The notes under the pieces were generated by a model. It saw only the letters and a program-made list of their open reading frames with translations, did no database searches and was not told where the DNA came from. From Gemmatimonadota bacterium (GTDB taxonomy: Bacteria > Gemmatimonadota > Gemmatimonadetes > Longimicrobiales > Gaopeijiaceae), in the NCBI GenBank assembly GCA_002724575.1, contig PBPC01000057.1:1-64000 (forward strand): a DNA stretch of 64,000 nucleotides, in the 5' to 3' direction. The position numbers and the translations under genes are program-made. Shown here in pieces: positions 10,009 to 20,188 of the stretch (its first letter is position 1; the number at the start of each line of letters is the position of its first letter).

Positions 10009-11381
10009 GTTTAGTGCCTGAAGGACCAACGGCTCGTGGAGCGGTCCCGCACCCCGACGTTCACACATATGATGAAGTCAATCGTGATGTTCTTCGGGCA
10101 CTCGAAACCCCAGGTAAGGGTTGGTGGGCCCTTCTTGCGGTGGCTGCAGCGGGTGTGGTGCTTTTCTTTAGCGCCTGGGGATGGCAACTCTATAAGGGTA
10201 TTGGCGTCAGCGGCCTCAACTCCCCGGTTGGGTGGGGCGTCTATATTACAACGTTTGTATTCTGGGTTGGTATTGCACACTCAGGGACGCTGATTTCGGC
10301 GATTCTTTTTCTGTTCCGGTCGCCATGGCGGCAATCAATTTATCGCGCTGCTGAGGCGATGACGGTATTCGCTGTTATGACTGCTGGCTTGTTTCCACTA
10401 ATTCATGTTGGTCGGCTTTGGCATGCGTATTGGCTGATTCCGTACCCAAACTCCCGCTTTCTATGGCCTAATTTTAAGTCACCACTGGTTTGGGACGTAT
10501 TTGCGATCACTACCTATTTTACGGTATCGGCAACGTTTTTCTACTTGGGTGCAATTCCGGATATTGCCGCCGCTCGAGATCGAGCAACGGGCCTCAGAAA
10601 GAAGCTTTATCAAGTGATCTCACTCGGATGGCGAGGCACTGATTCTCAGTGGCACCACTTTGGGAAGGCCTACATTTTTTTAGCGGCACTAGCCACACCT
10701 CTCGTGCTATCTGTGCACTCGGTTGTGTCTTGGGACTTTGCCATGGCAATTGTGCCAGGTTGGCACGCTACGATTTTCGCTCCCTATTTTGTTGCGGGTG
10801 CGATCTTCTCAGGCGTCGCGATGGTCATTACGCTCGTTGTGCCCATCAGGAAGATTTTTGGTCTTGAGGCGTACCTCACGACGAAGCATTTCGATGCGAT
10901 GGCGAAGTTGTGTTTGCTTACTTCGCTGATCGTACTTTACGCCTATCTATCTGAATTTTTCCTGGCTTGGTATAGCGGAGAAGAGATAGAGAGGACTGCA
11001 TTCTGGAATCGCCTATTTGGCGACTATTGGTGGGCGACCTGGACGATGCTGGTCTGTAATGGCTTTGTCCCGATCATGCTCTGGTTTAGACGTATCAGGC
11101 ACTCAATCCCAGCGCTCTTTGTGATCTCTATTTTCATTAATATTGGAATGTGGTTCGAGCGTTATGTGATCGTCGTCACTTCGCTGCACCATGAGTATGA
11201 GCCGTTTGCATGGGGTATTTATCGCCCATCATTGACGGAAATGGCTCTCATGGTGGGTAGCTTCTGTTGGTTTGGCTTCTGGTTCCTCCTCTTCACTAGA
11301 CTCCTGCCGCCTATCGCTATCGCTGAACTCAAGGAAGTCCTTCCTGCGCCGACACGGAAAAAGACAGGGGAGGCCTATTGA
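10005..11381 (+). CDS. actC: Alternative complex III membrane subunit ActC (NrfD/PsrC family)
   Basis: 458 aa polytopic NrfD-like protein, ATGA overlap with actB. Confidence 0.9.
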   Translation: MSLVPEGPTARGAVPHPDVHTYDEVNRDVLRALETPGKGWWALLAVAAAGVVLFFSAWGWQLYKGIGVSGLNSPVGWGVYITTFVFWVGIAHSGTLISAILFLFRSPWRQSIYRAAEAMTVFAVMTAGLFPLIHVGRLWHAYWLIPYPNSRFLWPNFKSPLVWDVFAITTYFTVSATFFYLGAIPDIAAARDRATGLRKKLYQVISLGWRGTDSQWHHFGKAYIFLAALATPLVLSVHSVVSWDFAMAIVPGWHATIFAPYFVAGAIFSGVAMVITLVVPIRKIFGLEAYLTTKHFDAMAKLCLLTSLIVLYAYLSEFFLAWYSGEEIERTAFWNRLFGDYWWATWTMLVCNGFVPIMLWFRRIRHSIPALFVISIFINIGMWFERYVIVVTSLHHEYEPFAWGIYRPSLTEMALMVGSFCWFGFWFLLFTRLLPPIAIAELKEVLPAPTRKKTGEAY

Positions 11382-11899
11382 TGGATAATGCTGCAGGCCT
11401 ACTCGCATCCTACGAGTATCTTGACTCCACGGTTGATGCAATCAAGGCGCTTAAGAAAGCGGGATTCGAGAAGATCAAGGCGTATGCTCCTTATCCGGAA
11501 CACCATATTGAACACGCACTTGGTTACGGACAGAGTCCAGTGCGTGTTTGGACACTTGTTGGTGGATTGACCGGCACGGCCACGGGGTTTGCACTTACCA
11601 CCTGGACGTCGATCGATTGGCCGTTGGTTGTAGGTGGTAAGCCGATTGTATCTATCCCTGCCTACATAATTATCGCATTCGAAATGACCATCCTATTCGG
11701 TGCACTTGCTACGATCATTGGGCTCTTCGTTCTCAGTCGCCTTCCTTCAATCAAGCCGCCAGTTGTATACGATCCTGAATTCAGTTCGGGGCGCTACGGA
11801 GTTTATGTAGAAGGTAGTCGCCAGCGTCTAGAAGAGGCACGGCAGATCATGAACGAGCAGCAGCCCATTGAACTCAGGGAGGGTGAGCTTTATGACTAG
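11381..11899 (+). CDS. actD: Alternative complex III subunit ActD (DUF3341)
   Basis: LLASYEYLDSTVDAIKALKKAGFEKIKAYAPYPEHHIEHAL and two TM segments; operon position. Confidence 0.9.
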   Translation: MDNAAGLLASYEYLDSTVDAIKALKKAGFEKIKAYAPYPEHHIEHALGYGQSPVRVWTLVGGLTGTATGFALTTWTSIDWPLVVGGKPIVSIPAYIIIAFEMTILFGALATIIGLFVLSRLPSIKPPVVYDPEFSSGRYGVYVEGSRQRLEEARQIMNEQQPIELREGELYD

Positions 11900-12551
11900 C
11901 TCATATCTCCCCCGGGCACTTTTTACTGCACTAGCAATTGCAGCGTTAACCGGCTGTAAGCCACTCGATGATGGTATGGTGCGGATTTTTGGCAGGTCAA
12001 TGCGTGATCAACGTTCTTTTGACCCATATGAGAACACTCGGCCCTCACCCGAAAACTCTATCTCATTTTCCTCAGGAAACTATCCAACAAACTTCGGCGT
12101 TGTGAATATCGGACAGCCTGAGGGGGCTAGCATACCAAAGCTTACCCAGGCAGACCTCGGTCTTCCAGGTATTGGAAGCCTGGTTGTTCAGGGGCTCACG
12201 AATCCACTTGATCCGGCCGACTCCCGATCGAGAGAGAGAGGTGCCGAACTGTATGGGCGGTTCTGTACAGTTTGCCATGGAGAAGATGGAGTTGGCGCAA
12301 ACGCATCCATTGCTGACAAACACCCTACCCTATCTGCCTACAACCTCTCGGGCGTTCAGGTAGCGGCTTATAGTGACCAGTACCTCTATGCTATGATCCG
12401 TGTGGGACGGGGACTGATGCCAGAGTATGGCAGTCGAATCACTCACTTCGATCGTTGGAGCATCGTGAACTATGTGAGGGAGCTCCAATCTCAGGCAGGG
12501 AATGCACCGGAGAATAGCATGTCCGGTGATAATCCTCCGGCAGGAGAATAG
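11892..12551 (+). CDS. actE: Alternative complex III monoheme cytochrome c subunit ActE
   Basis: Lipobox-like LTGCKPLDD, YGRFCTVCHGEDGVGAN, operon position; start refined to 11892. Confidence 0.9.
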   Translation: MTSSYLPRALFTALAIAALTGCKPLDDGMVRIFGRSMRDQRSFDPYENTRPSPENSISFSSGNYPTNFGVVNIGQPEGASIPKLTQADLGLPGIGSLVVQGLTNPLDPADSRSRERGAELYGRFCTVCHGEDGVGANASIADKHPTLSAYNLSGVQVAAYSDQYLYAMIRVGRGLMPEYGSRITHFDRWSIVNYVRELQSQAGNAPENSMSGDNPPAGE

Positions 12552-12553
12552 GA

Positions 12554-13861
12554 ATGGCCCATATTCACGTGCCGGATGAAGTTTCTGTGCGCTACCTTCC
12601 TCGCTCTAGGAAAGCCAATCTTCTGATTGGTGCATTCATAGTGGTGGGGCTTTTGTCGTTCTTGATGAGATGGAGGCAGGACCCTCAAGCCGCATGGATC
12701 AGCTATATCACGAACTGGCTGTACTTCACGAGCGTGTCCGTGGGTGGTCTTTTGCTTGCAATAGCAACCTGGATTACAAAGGCAAAATGGAATTGGTCTA
12801 TACGTCGGGTTAGCCAATCTTTTGTTGCGTTTCTCCCGTTCTCTTTCTTGCTCATGATACCCATGTTGGGTCTTGGTGAGAGCTATTTTCCTTGGATTGA
12901 GATGATGGCGGACGACCCGGTCGTCCAGAACAAGTCAGCATATCTGAACATGCCATTCTTAGTCGCAAGGAACGTTCTTGGACTTGCTCTCCTCTTCGGG
13001 GTGGCACTGTATTTCGTCTATCTCGCTCTTCGCCCTGATATGGGTCTCAGTGCTCAACAGATGCTTGCAAAAGGGGAGAGAAGCGAAGCTTGGAGAGATC
13101 GGCTGACACGGGGCTGGATGGGTCAAGAGAGGGAGGAGGTTCGTAGCTATAAGCGTATGACCGTGATTGCTCCAGCGTTCGTCATTATTTATGCGGTAGT
13201 CATGACAATGTTGAGCTACGATTGGGTCATGTCTCTGGAGCCACACTGGTTTAGTACGATGTTTGGCCCCTGGTTCTTCATGGGAGCATTCTGGATCGGC
13301 ATAGCTGCAACGGCGCTCTGGAGCGTATATCTGAGAACACAGCATGAGGATTTTCACAGGAATATCGGCCTGCAGCAGCGCCATGACATAGGAAAGCTGT
13401 CCTTCGCATTCTGTGTCTTTTGGACCTACCTGTTTTTTAGCCAATACATAGTCATTTGGTATGGTAAGCTTCCGTGGGAACAAGCATGGATCATTAGACG
13501 CTCCGATGAAGTTTGGGGCGGCCTATCAGGGCTGGTTATTCTCTTGTGTTTTGTGATCCCTTTTGCAGGACTGATTGGGAGAAAACCTAAGACGAAGCCA
13601 GTGTTCTTGGCTTTTTTCACCTCGATCATTCTTGTTGGAATGTGGCTTGAAAGATACGTAATGCTTGCTCCGTCGCTTCACCACGGAGGAGATCCGGTCT
13701 TCACCATCTGGCAGCCTCTTATCGGGCTGATGTTCTTAGGTTTGTATCTAGGTTCAGTGCGATGGTTTCTTGCAACATTTCCAGCAATACAGGTATGGCA
13801 ACCGATGGTCGACCCTGAGACTAGGGAGGCGGAACTTCCTGCGGGTCTTACTGCTGAATAG
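12554..13861 (+). CDS. actF: Alternative complex III membrane subunit ActF
   Basis: 435 aa polytopic protein with VMTMLSYDWVMSLEPHWFSTMFGPWFFMGAF, characteristic of the ActF quinone-binding subunit. Confidence 0.88.
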   Translation: MAHIHVPDEVSVRYLPRSRKANLLIGAFIVVGLLSFLMRWRQDPQAAWISYITNWLYFTSVSVGGLLLAIATWITKAKWNWSIRRVSQSFVAFLPFSFLLMIPMLGLGESYFPWIEMMADDPVVQNKSAYLNMPFLVARNVLGLALLFGVALYFVYLALRPDMGLSAQQMLAKGERSEAWRDRLTRGWMGQEREEVRSYKRMTVIAPAFVIIYAVVMTMLSYDWVMSLEPHWFSTMFGPWFFMGAFWIGIAATALWSVYLRTQHEDFHRNIGLQQRHDIGKLSFAFCVFWTYLFFSQYIVIWYGKLPWEQAWIIRRSDEVWGGLSGLVILLCFVIPFAGLIGRKPKTKPVFLAFFTSIILVGMWLERYVMLAPSLHHGGDPVFTIWQPLIGLMFLGLYLGSVRWFLATFPAIQVWQPMVDPETREAELPAGLTAE

Positions 13862-13939
13862 CAGCTAGCGCATTAAGGGCTCCAGGGAGCATCAGGGAAC
13901 GGGTACGGACTGAAAAATGGAAACAGTTGACTCGTTGGC

Positions 13940-14725
13940 TTAGCCCACTAGTTCGCGAAGTATGTCTTCATGAAGGGCCCCATTCGAGCTGACCCCTGAA
14001 CCTCCATGGATCGTTGGCTCTCCTTGGAGTGTCGTGAAGCAACCACCCGCCTCTGTCAGGATGGTAAGAAAAGGTCCAGCATCCCAGGGTGCCATTATTG
14101 GATCCACCTGTGCCTCTATTCTCCCTGTCGCAACAAGTGCATGACCATAACAATCCCCCCAGGTGCGAGAGAAAGCAGCACGCTGCTGTAGCCTTCTCCA
14201 TCCGATCCCTTCAGGGCGGGCTAAGATCCTCTCAATGTCAGTTGTACATACAACGGCTTTTGATAGTGAGTTTATGGATGAGACACGGCACAACTCTCCA
14301 TTCCAGGTGCAACCATGACCAGCGCCTGCCGCGATCGTTTCTTTGAGAGCTGGAAAATGAGCAACTCCAACAACACTCTCACCGTCCACCTCTACGGCGA
14401 TGAGAACCCCGAACAAAGGGACTCCTCTGGTAAAAGAGCGAGTGGCGTCTATTGGATCGAGAATCCATCGGACTCGGGCACCTTTATTGGATTCACCGAA
14501 TTCTTCACCGAGAATTGAATCACTGGGGAATCGCTCTTCTATTTTATGTCGAATCAGTTTCTCAGCATTTCGATCAGCCACGGTGACAGGAGAACCATCT
14601 CCCTTAGCATCTGCATCGACTATGCCGCCGAAGTGTTCGAGAGTGAGTGCCCCCGCATCCTGTGCTAGTTCTATAGCAAAATCCAACAACTTAGGAATCT
14701 CGCTAGTACCAAGTGGGTTGTTCAC
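13940..14725 (-). CDS. Inositol monophosphatase family protein, probable histidinol-phosphatase (HisN type)
   Basis: GDGSPVTVADRNAEKLIR, ILGEEFGE, WILDPIDATRSFTRGVPLFGVLIA, APWDAGPFLTILTEAGG. Confidence 0.85.
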   Translation of the reverse strand: MNNPLGTSEIPKLLDFAIELAQDAGALTLEHFGGIVDADAKGDGSPVTVADRNAEKLIRHKIEERFPSDSILGEEFGESNKGARVRWILDPIDATRSFTRGVPLFGVLIAVEVDGESVVGVAHFPALKETIAAGAGHGCTWNGELCRVSSINSLSKAVVCTTDIERILARPEGIGWRRLQQRAAFSRTWGDCYGHALVATGRIEAQVDPIMAPWDAGPFLTILTEAGGCFTTLQGEPTIHGGSGVSSNGALHEDILRELVG

Positions 14726-14771
14726 CAGAATCGAGAGTTAGGGCATCGAATGTTGTTTTGGAATAGAAAAT

Positions 14772-15542
14772 TCAAGGAGTTGGATCTGGATCATGTTCGG
14801 CTTGCTTGCGGTTGATATAATGATCGATTTCATAACCGATCGCACCGAGAAGCCGAGCTTCTCTTAGGTCAGGCGTGGCACGTGATACGATTGTGCGGAT
14901 CGTCCTCATTACTGCGGAAGGTTCTCGGGCCTTAAAGAACTCGATCCGATGCAACCCTGTTTCTATGGCAGCGTAGGCTTCTTCAAGCTCGGCCTGAGTT
15001 GGAGGCCGGCTTGCTCGGCGGCCTCGGGGCAGGGAATGTTCACCACCATCTACAGCAAGGAACACCTCATAAGCGGCTACAAGACAAGCTTGAGCTAGGT
15101 TAAGACTAGGGTGTCCTGGGTCTGTTGGTATGACCATCACGGCATGGCAAAGATCTAGAGCTTCATTTGTGAGCCCTCGGTCCTCACGACCGAGAATGAT
15201 TGCCACCTTGTCTGTTGCTGCTCGCTCTGCCAAGAGGGCTCCAGCCTTACGCGGTCTGATGTAATTCCGCCCGGCAGTTCTTGCCCGCGCAGTTGTGCCC
15301 AAGATGAAAGAAGCATCACCTACGGCATCTTGCAGTGTGCCATGTAGCGTTGTCGCGTTGATGAGATCGGTACTGCGGTGAGCGATACCTTCGATTCGAT
15401 AAGGATCAAACTCTTCAGGGTTTACCAAGCGGAGTGTCTTGAGTCCAAAGTTCTGCATCACTCGGGTGACACCGGCGATATTCACTACGTTCTTGGGGTG
15501 GTCAAGAACGATAGTGATACGAGAAAGTAAATCGTAACTCAC
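14772..15542 (-). CDS. TrmH/SpoU-family RNA methyltransferase (TrmJ-like)
   Basis: RITIVLDHPKNVVNIAGVTRVMQNFGLKTLRLVNP, VAIILGREDRGLTNEALDLCHAVMVIPTDPGHPSLNLAQA. Start refined to GTG at 15542 because upstream sequence is tatA in another frame. Confidence 0.85.
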   Translation of the reverse strand: MSYDLLSRITIVLDHPKNVVNIAGVTRVMQNFGLKTLRLVNPEEFDPYRIEGIAHRSTDLINATTLHGTLQDAVGDASFILGTTARARTAGRNYIRPRKAGALLAERAATDKVAIILGREDRGLTNEALDLCHAVMVIPTDPGHPSLNLAQACLVAAYEVFLAVDGGEHSLPRGRRASRPPTQAELEEAYAAIETGLHRIEFFKAREPSAVMRTIRTIVSRATPDLREARLLGAIGYEIDHYINRKQAEHDPDPTP

Positions 15543-15570
15543 GGTAGTCGTCAGCTGATGTTCCTGTTCC

Positions 15571-15750
15571 TTACTCCCCCCCGTCCTCCGATTCTTCCGC
15601 GGGTGCCTGTAACTCTCCCTTGAAGTTGCGAATTCCCGAGCCGAGTCCTCTCGCCAATTGGGGCAGCTTCTTAGCACCGAAGAACATCATGAGGACCCCT
15701 AGCAGGAGAGCTACCTCCCAGAAACCGATCACAGCCATCTGATAGCTCAT
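15571..15750 (-). CDS. tatA: Twin-arginine translocase subunit TatA
   Basis: 59 aa read on the reverse strand: MSYQMAVIGFWEVALLLGVLMMFFGAKKLPQLARGLGSGIRNFKGELQAPAEESEDGGE; FGAKKLP hinge and amphipathic helix typical of TatA. Missing from ORF track (below 60 aa). Confidence 0.9.
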   Translation of the reverse strand: MSYQMAVIGFWEVALLLGVLMMFFGAKKLPQLARGLGSGIRNFKGELQAPAEESEDGGE

Positions 15751-15842
15751 TTTATGAGCGCCTTGGCAATAAGTTGTAGCCGAACGTTAGTAGTACCATC
15801 ATAGATCATATTGATCTTCAAATCTTCGCGGTAGTACTTCAG
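15747..15842 (-). pseudogene. Possible C-terminal relic of an acyl-CoA dehydrogenase
   Basis: Reverse-strand frame LKYYREDLKINMIYDGTTNVRLQLIAKALIK* resembles the ACAD C-terminus (yyRDa.i..IYEGT..iq...IA..L); its TGA overlaps the tatA ATG (ATGA) and an in-frame TAG lies just upstream (15843-15845). Confidence 0.45.
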
Positions 15843-16057
15843 CTACTGTGTGGCTGAGCACTGACGCTTCTGAAACTGGGTCTGTACGAAGGGACCGAAC
15901 GAGTGTGTTCGGGTGACGATCAGGCCCTATAGTAGAGCCCAGGTAACTGGGGTTCGGAAGGGGTTTGATGAAGTGAAGGGGGGGAGGGTTGACCTTGCGC
16001 CAAAACCCCGTCATCCTGTGGGCTTCTGAGGTCAACCCCCACTGTCCGAGAGATCGC

Positions 16058-16444
16058 ATGTCCGATATCCCTAGCGACCTGCTATACACCGAAGAGCATG
16101 AATACCTGAGGCCTTCTAGTGAAGACGGAATTTTCTTTGTTGGGATCACAGATTATGCTCAGGGTGAACTCGGAGACGTTGTCTATATTGAGCTGCCAGA
16201 CACGGGAATCTCCTTCTCAAAGATGGAGGTTTTCGGAACGATTGAGGCGGTAAAGGCTGTTAGTGATCTTTACAGTCCTATATCTGGTGAGGTGATAGAG
16301 ATCAACATAGCTCTTGACGATGATCCTTCTCTCGTGAATACGGATCCATACGGTGACGGGTGGATGATCAAGCTTCGGGTTGATGATGAGGGTGACTTGG
16401 ACGCACTTCTGGATTCAGATCGTTACGAGGACCATATCAGCTGA
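16058..16444 (+). CDS. gcvH: Glycine cleavage system H protein
   Basis: [50 protein letters not shown] (lipoyl Lys). Start refined to 16058. Confidence 0.95.
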   Translation: MSDIPSDLLYTEEHEYLRPSSEDGIFFVGITDYAQGELGDVVYIELPDTGISFSKMEVFGTIEAVKAVSDLYSPISGEVIEINIALDDDPSLVNTDPYGDGWMIKLRVDDEGDLDALLDSDRYEDHIS

Positions 16445-16475
16445 CTGGGATTCAGTCAGAGTGTCAGGGGAGCCC

Positions 16476-19355
16476 ATGACCTCTATTTACCCTCCTCCCG
16501 ACTTCGAAGCCCGACACCTTGGCCCAACTAAGGCCGACATTTCAGGGATGCTCGAAGAAGTTGGCTATGATTCGCTCGCAGATCTGGTAAATAAAACGAT
16601 CCCAGAATCCATCCGCATGGAAGGGGAACTCGATCTACCGCTGGCGCTGAGTGAAGCAGAGTTCATCAGTCACTTTCGTTCTGTTGCTTCCAAGAACCGA
16701 GTGTTCCGATCATTTCTTGGTATGGGATACAGCGACACTTTGGTGCCCGGTGTGATCCTGAGGAATATCATGGAGAACCCGGGCTGGTATACCCAGTATA
16801 CACCTTATCAGGCTGAGATTGCCCAAGGGCGTTTGGAAGCACTCCTGAACTTTCAGACGATGATCATCGACTTAACTGGGCTACCGATTGCGAACGCTTC
16901 ATTACTTGATGAAGCCACCGCAGCTGCAGAAGCTATGCACCTGGCCCGCGGAGAGAGCCCCGCCAGTTCGAATACCTTTTTTGTTTCAGAGCGCTGCCAC
17001 CCTCAGACCATTGAGGTTGTGAAAACCCGGGCGTGGCCTCTTGGCGTCGAAATTGTGGTCGGAGATCACACGAATGTTGAACTACATGAGGGGGTATTTG
17101 GGGCCTTACTCCAGTATCCGGCTACGGACGGAGACGTTCTCGATTATAGGCCTTTTGTTTCTAGGGCAAAGGAAGCCGGATCACTTGTCATTGTAGCAGC
17201 AGATCTCATGGCACTGGCTATTCTGACTCCTCCTGGGGAATGGGGTGCAGATGTGGTGATTGGAAACTCTCAGCGCTTTGGTGTCCCCCTCGGCTGTGGT
17301 GGTCCACACGCGGCATTTATGTCAGCGACAGATTCCTTCAAGCGTAAAATGCCCGGACGCATCATCGGAGTTTCTGTAGACGCAGATGGAAATCCAGCAC
17401 TCCGAATGGCACTCCAGACACGGGAACAACACATTCGGCGAGAGCGTGCTACGTCAAATATTTGTACTGCGCAAGTATTACTCGCGATTATGGCGGGAGC
17501 GTATGCAGTTTACCATGGTCCGGAAGGGATTAGGCGCATCGCTGAACGGATCCGGGCCCTTGCCAGCGTATTGGCTTCTGGTCTCGAATCACTCGGACAC
17601 CAAGTACTTACGCGGGTGTTTTTTGATACGATCAGGGTGCGCCCCCTGGATGGTTCAGGGGACCTATTAGCCCGTGCGGTCTCACACGGGATCAATCTCA
17701 GGGATTTCAAAGACGGGACAGTCGGTATCGCGCTAGATGAAGTCACGACCCCCGCTGATCTAGAAGAGCTTTTCTTGATTTTTACAGCTGGAAACGACCC
17801 CGACTTTGATGCCGGGGAACTAACAAGAGACTCTAAACCATTCGAATTGCCGAGTTGGGCCACCAGGAAAACTCCTTATCTGGAACACGAAGTCTTCAAC
17901 AGCTATCACTCAGAGACTGAGATGCTTCGTTATCTGCATAAGCTAGAATCCCGTGACTTGTCTCTTAACACGAGTATGATCCCACTTGGTTCTTGCACCA
18001 TGAAACTCAATGCTACTAGTCAAATGGAGGGTGTTACTTGGCCCGACATAGGTCGTATTCATCCTTTCGCGCCTTCTGATCAGATTGAAGGGTATCAGAT
18101 GATCTTCTCAGATCTTGAGCGATGGCTGGCTGAGATTACTGGTTTTACGGCAACATCACTTCAACCGAACTCAGGAGCACAGGGAGAATACGCGGGCCTT
18201 CTAGTGATTCGAGCCTACCACGAAGATCGGGGTGAAGGTCACCGGGGAGTGTGCCTGATCCCTGCATCAGCCCATGGCACAAACCCAGCGAGCGCAGTGA
18301 TGGCGGGCATGAAAGTTGTGGTTGTTAAGAGTAGTGAAGACGGTACGATCGACCTTGTTGATCTCGAAGCCAAGGCCGTGGAGCATGCTTCTGAACTTTC
18401 TGCAATTATGGTCACCTATCCTTCCACACACGGTGTGTTTGAAGAGCAGATCAAGGATGTTTGTCGGATCGTTCATGACAATGGTGGCCTTGTTTATCTA
18501 GATGGGGCAAACCTCAATGCACAGGTTGGTCTCGCGCGTCCTGGTGATTACGGTGCGGATGTGTGCCATATCAACCTTCATAAAACTTTCGCGATCCCTC
18601 ATGGGGGCGGTGGCCCGGGTATGGGGCCAATCTGTGTTAATACGAAGCTAGCTCCATACCTCCCAGGCCATCCAATCCACAAGGTTGGCGGTGAGAAGGC
18701 GATCGGTCCGGTTTCGTCGGCCGCCTGGGGAAGTGCAAGCATTCTGACGATATCGTGGGCATATATTTCGATGTTGGGCTCCGGAGGAGCACGACGCGCG
18801 TCGGAGTTAGCAATCCTTGGTGCCAACTACATGGCAAAGCGCATAGAGCCTTATTTCGAGGTGCTATATAGAGGCGAGCATGGTCTGGTGGCGCACGAGT
18901 TCATTATTGATCTGAGGCCACTCAAGCGAGAGACAGGTATAACTGAAGAGGATGTGGCAAAGAGGTTGATTGATTATGGATTCCATGCACCCACTGTGTC
19001 TTTTCCGGTGATTGGCACAATCATGATTGAGCCCACAGAGAGTGAGCCAAAGCAGGAACTCGATCGGCTAGTAGATGCACTGATCTCAATTCGAGAGGAG
19101 ATTCGGGAGGTGGAGATGGGGGCCGAAGATCCGGGCGATAACCCACTTAAGAACGCACCCCATACGGCTCAGATGGTAACTGCGGATGATTGGGATCATC
19201 CCTATTCTCGCTCGAAGGCAGCATACCCGGCTGCTTGGACGCGGGATTTCAAGTTCTGGCCGCATGTAAGGCGAGTGGATAATGCGTATGGAGATCGAAA
19301 TCTTATGTGCGCGTGCCCACCGATTGATCATTATGAGGATGGTGCTGCAGGCTAG
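16476..19355 (+). CDS. gcvP: Glycine dehydrogenase (decarboxylating), single-chain P protein
   Basis: [31 protein letters not shown]-terminal [23 protein letters not shown] (PLP Lys). Start refined to 16476. Confidence 0.95.
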   Translation: MTSIYPPPDFEARHLGPTKADISGMLEEVGYDSLADLVNKTIPESIRMEGELDLPLALSEAEFISHFRSVASKNRVFRSFLGMGYSDTLVPGVILRNIMENPGWYTQYTPYQAEIAQGRLEALLNFQTMIIDLTGLPIANASLLDEATAAAEAMHLARGESPASSNTFFVSERCHPQTIEVVKTRAWPLGVEIVVGDHTNVELHEGVFGALLQYPATDGDVLDYRPFVSRAKEAGSLVIVAADLMALAILTPPGEWGADVVIGNSQRFGVPLGCGGPHAAFMSATDSFKRKMPGRIIGVSVDADGNPALRMALQTREQHIRRERATSNICTAQVLLAIMAGAYAVYHGPEGIRRIAERIRALASVLASGLESLGHQVLTRVFFDTIRVRPLDGSGDLLARAVSHGINLRDFKDGTVGIALDEVTTPADLEELFLIFTAGNDPDFDAGELTRDSKPFELPSWATRKTPYLEHEVFNSYHSETEMLRYLHKLESRDLSLNTSMIPLGSCTMKLNATSQMEGVTWPDIGRIHPFAPSDQIEGYQMIFSDLERWLAEITGFTATSLQPNSGAQGEYAGLLVIRAYHEDRGEGHRGVCLIPASAHGTNPASAVMAGMKVVVVKSSEDGTIDLVDLEAKAVEHASELSAIMVTYPSTHGVFEEQIKDVCRIVHDNGGLVYLDGANLNAQVGLARPGDYGADVCHINLHKTFAIPHGGGGPGMGPICVNTKLAPYLPGHPIHKVGGEKAIGPVSSAAWGSASILTISWAYISMLGSGGARRASELAILGANYMAKRIEPYFEVLYRGEHGLVAHEFIIDLRPLKRETGITEEDVAKRLIDYGFHAPTVSFPVIGTIMIEPTESEPKQELDRLVDALISIREEIREVEMGAEDPGDNPLKNAPHTAQMVTADDWDHPYSRSKAAYPAAWTRDFKFWPHVRRVDNAYGDRNLMCACPPIDHYEDGAAG

Positions 19356-19500
19356 GAGTACTGTTAGTCTGCAGTCATAGTAAAATACCCCGATTGCTTG
19401 TTTCTTCGCACACACACCCTGGTCTGATTAGCATATGTCTTATGACGTATTCTTGTATACACACTCACCCGTTTAGGACCTTAATGCCACGAGGAGTTAT

Positions 19501-20187
19501 ATGGCGACCCTAACCTTCATCGGTCACTCAACTTTCACGCTACAGGCGGACGATGGCGCCAAGTTAGTGATTGACCCCTTCCTTACGGATAATCCCGTAA
19601 CTGAAGTCACCCCAGAAGATCTCGAAGCCGACTTCATTTTGGTCACACATGGTCATCATGACCACGTAGGGGACCTAATTCCATTAGCTAGCCAGACAGG
19701 TGCAACCATTATCGCATCCTATGAAATTGCCAGTTATATGGAGCAGAAGCATGGATGCACCGTAAGTCCTCACCATATCGGTGGTGGAGTCAGCTATCCA
19801 TTTGGCTATGTGAAGATGACTTCGGCCTTGCATGGCGGAAAACTTGACCTTCCAGGTGCTGAAGGATTTACAACAGTACCCGGCGCGTTTTTGATCGATT
19901 TGGGTGAAGGCCAGCGCTTTTATTATGCTGGCGACACAGGCTTATCGATTGAAATGCAACTCCTCAAGGGGAAGGTAGATGTAGCGGCTCTACCGATTGG
20001 GGATCGGTTTACCATGGGTCCAGGGGATGCAGTGACCGCAGTCGAATTCATTGAACCCTCTGTTGTGATCCCATTTCACTATGACACTTGGCCTGAGATT
20101 GAACAGGACGTTAGTGCCTTTGTTGATGCAGTTGGTGGCCTAGCCGATGTCCAAGTGATGCAGCCAGGAGCTGTGTTCGAGTTTTAG
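19501..20187 (+). CDS. UPF0173-like metal-dependent hydrolase (MBL fold)
   Basis: LVTHGHHDHVGD metallo-beta-lactamase motif, FYYAGDTGLS, VIPFHYDTWP. Confidence 0.88.
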   Translation: MATLTFIGHSTFTLQADDGAKLVIDPFLTDNPVTEVTPEDLEADFILVTHGHHDHVGDLIPLASQTGATIIASYEIASYMEQKHGCTVSPHHIGGGVSYPFGYVKMTSALHGGKLDLPGAEGFTTVPGAFLIDLGEGQRFYYAGDTGLSIEMQLLKGKVDVAALPIGDRFTMGPGDAVTAVEFIEPSVVIPFHYDTWPEIEQDVSAFVDAVGGLADVQVMQPGAVFEF

Positions 20188-20188
20188 C

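Noticed and set aside
15851-16057. Possible glycine riboswitch upstream of gcvH
   Set aside because: No recognisable conserved glycine aptamer core by eye; not supported without a covariance model.
15799-16149. Reverse 116-aa ORF overlapping gcvH start
   Set aside because: Antisense to gcvH over its 5' part and no family features; the ACAD-like signal is in a different frame.
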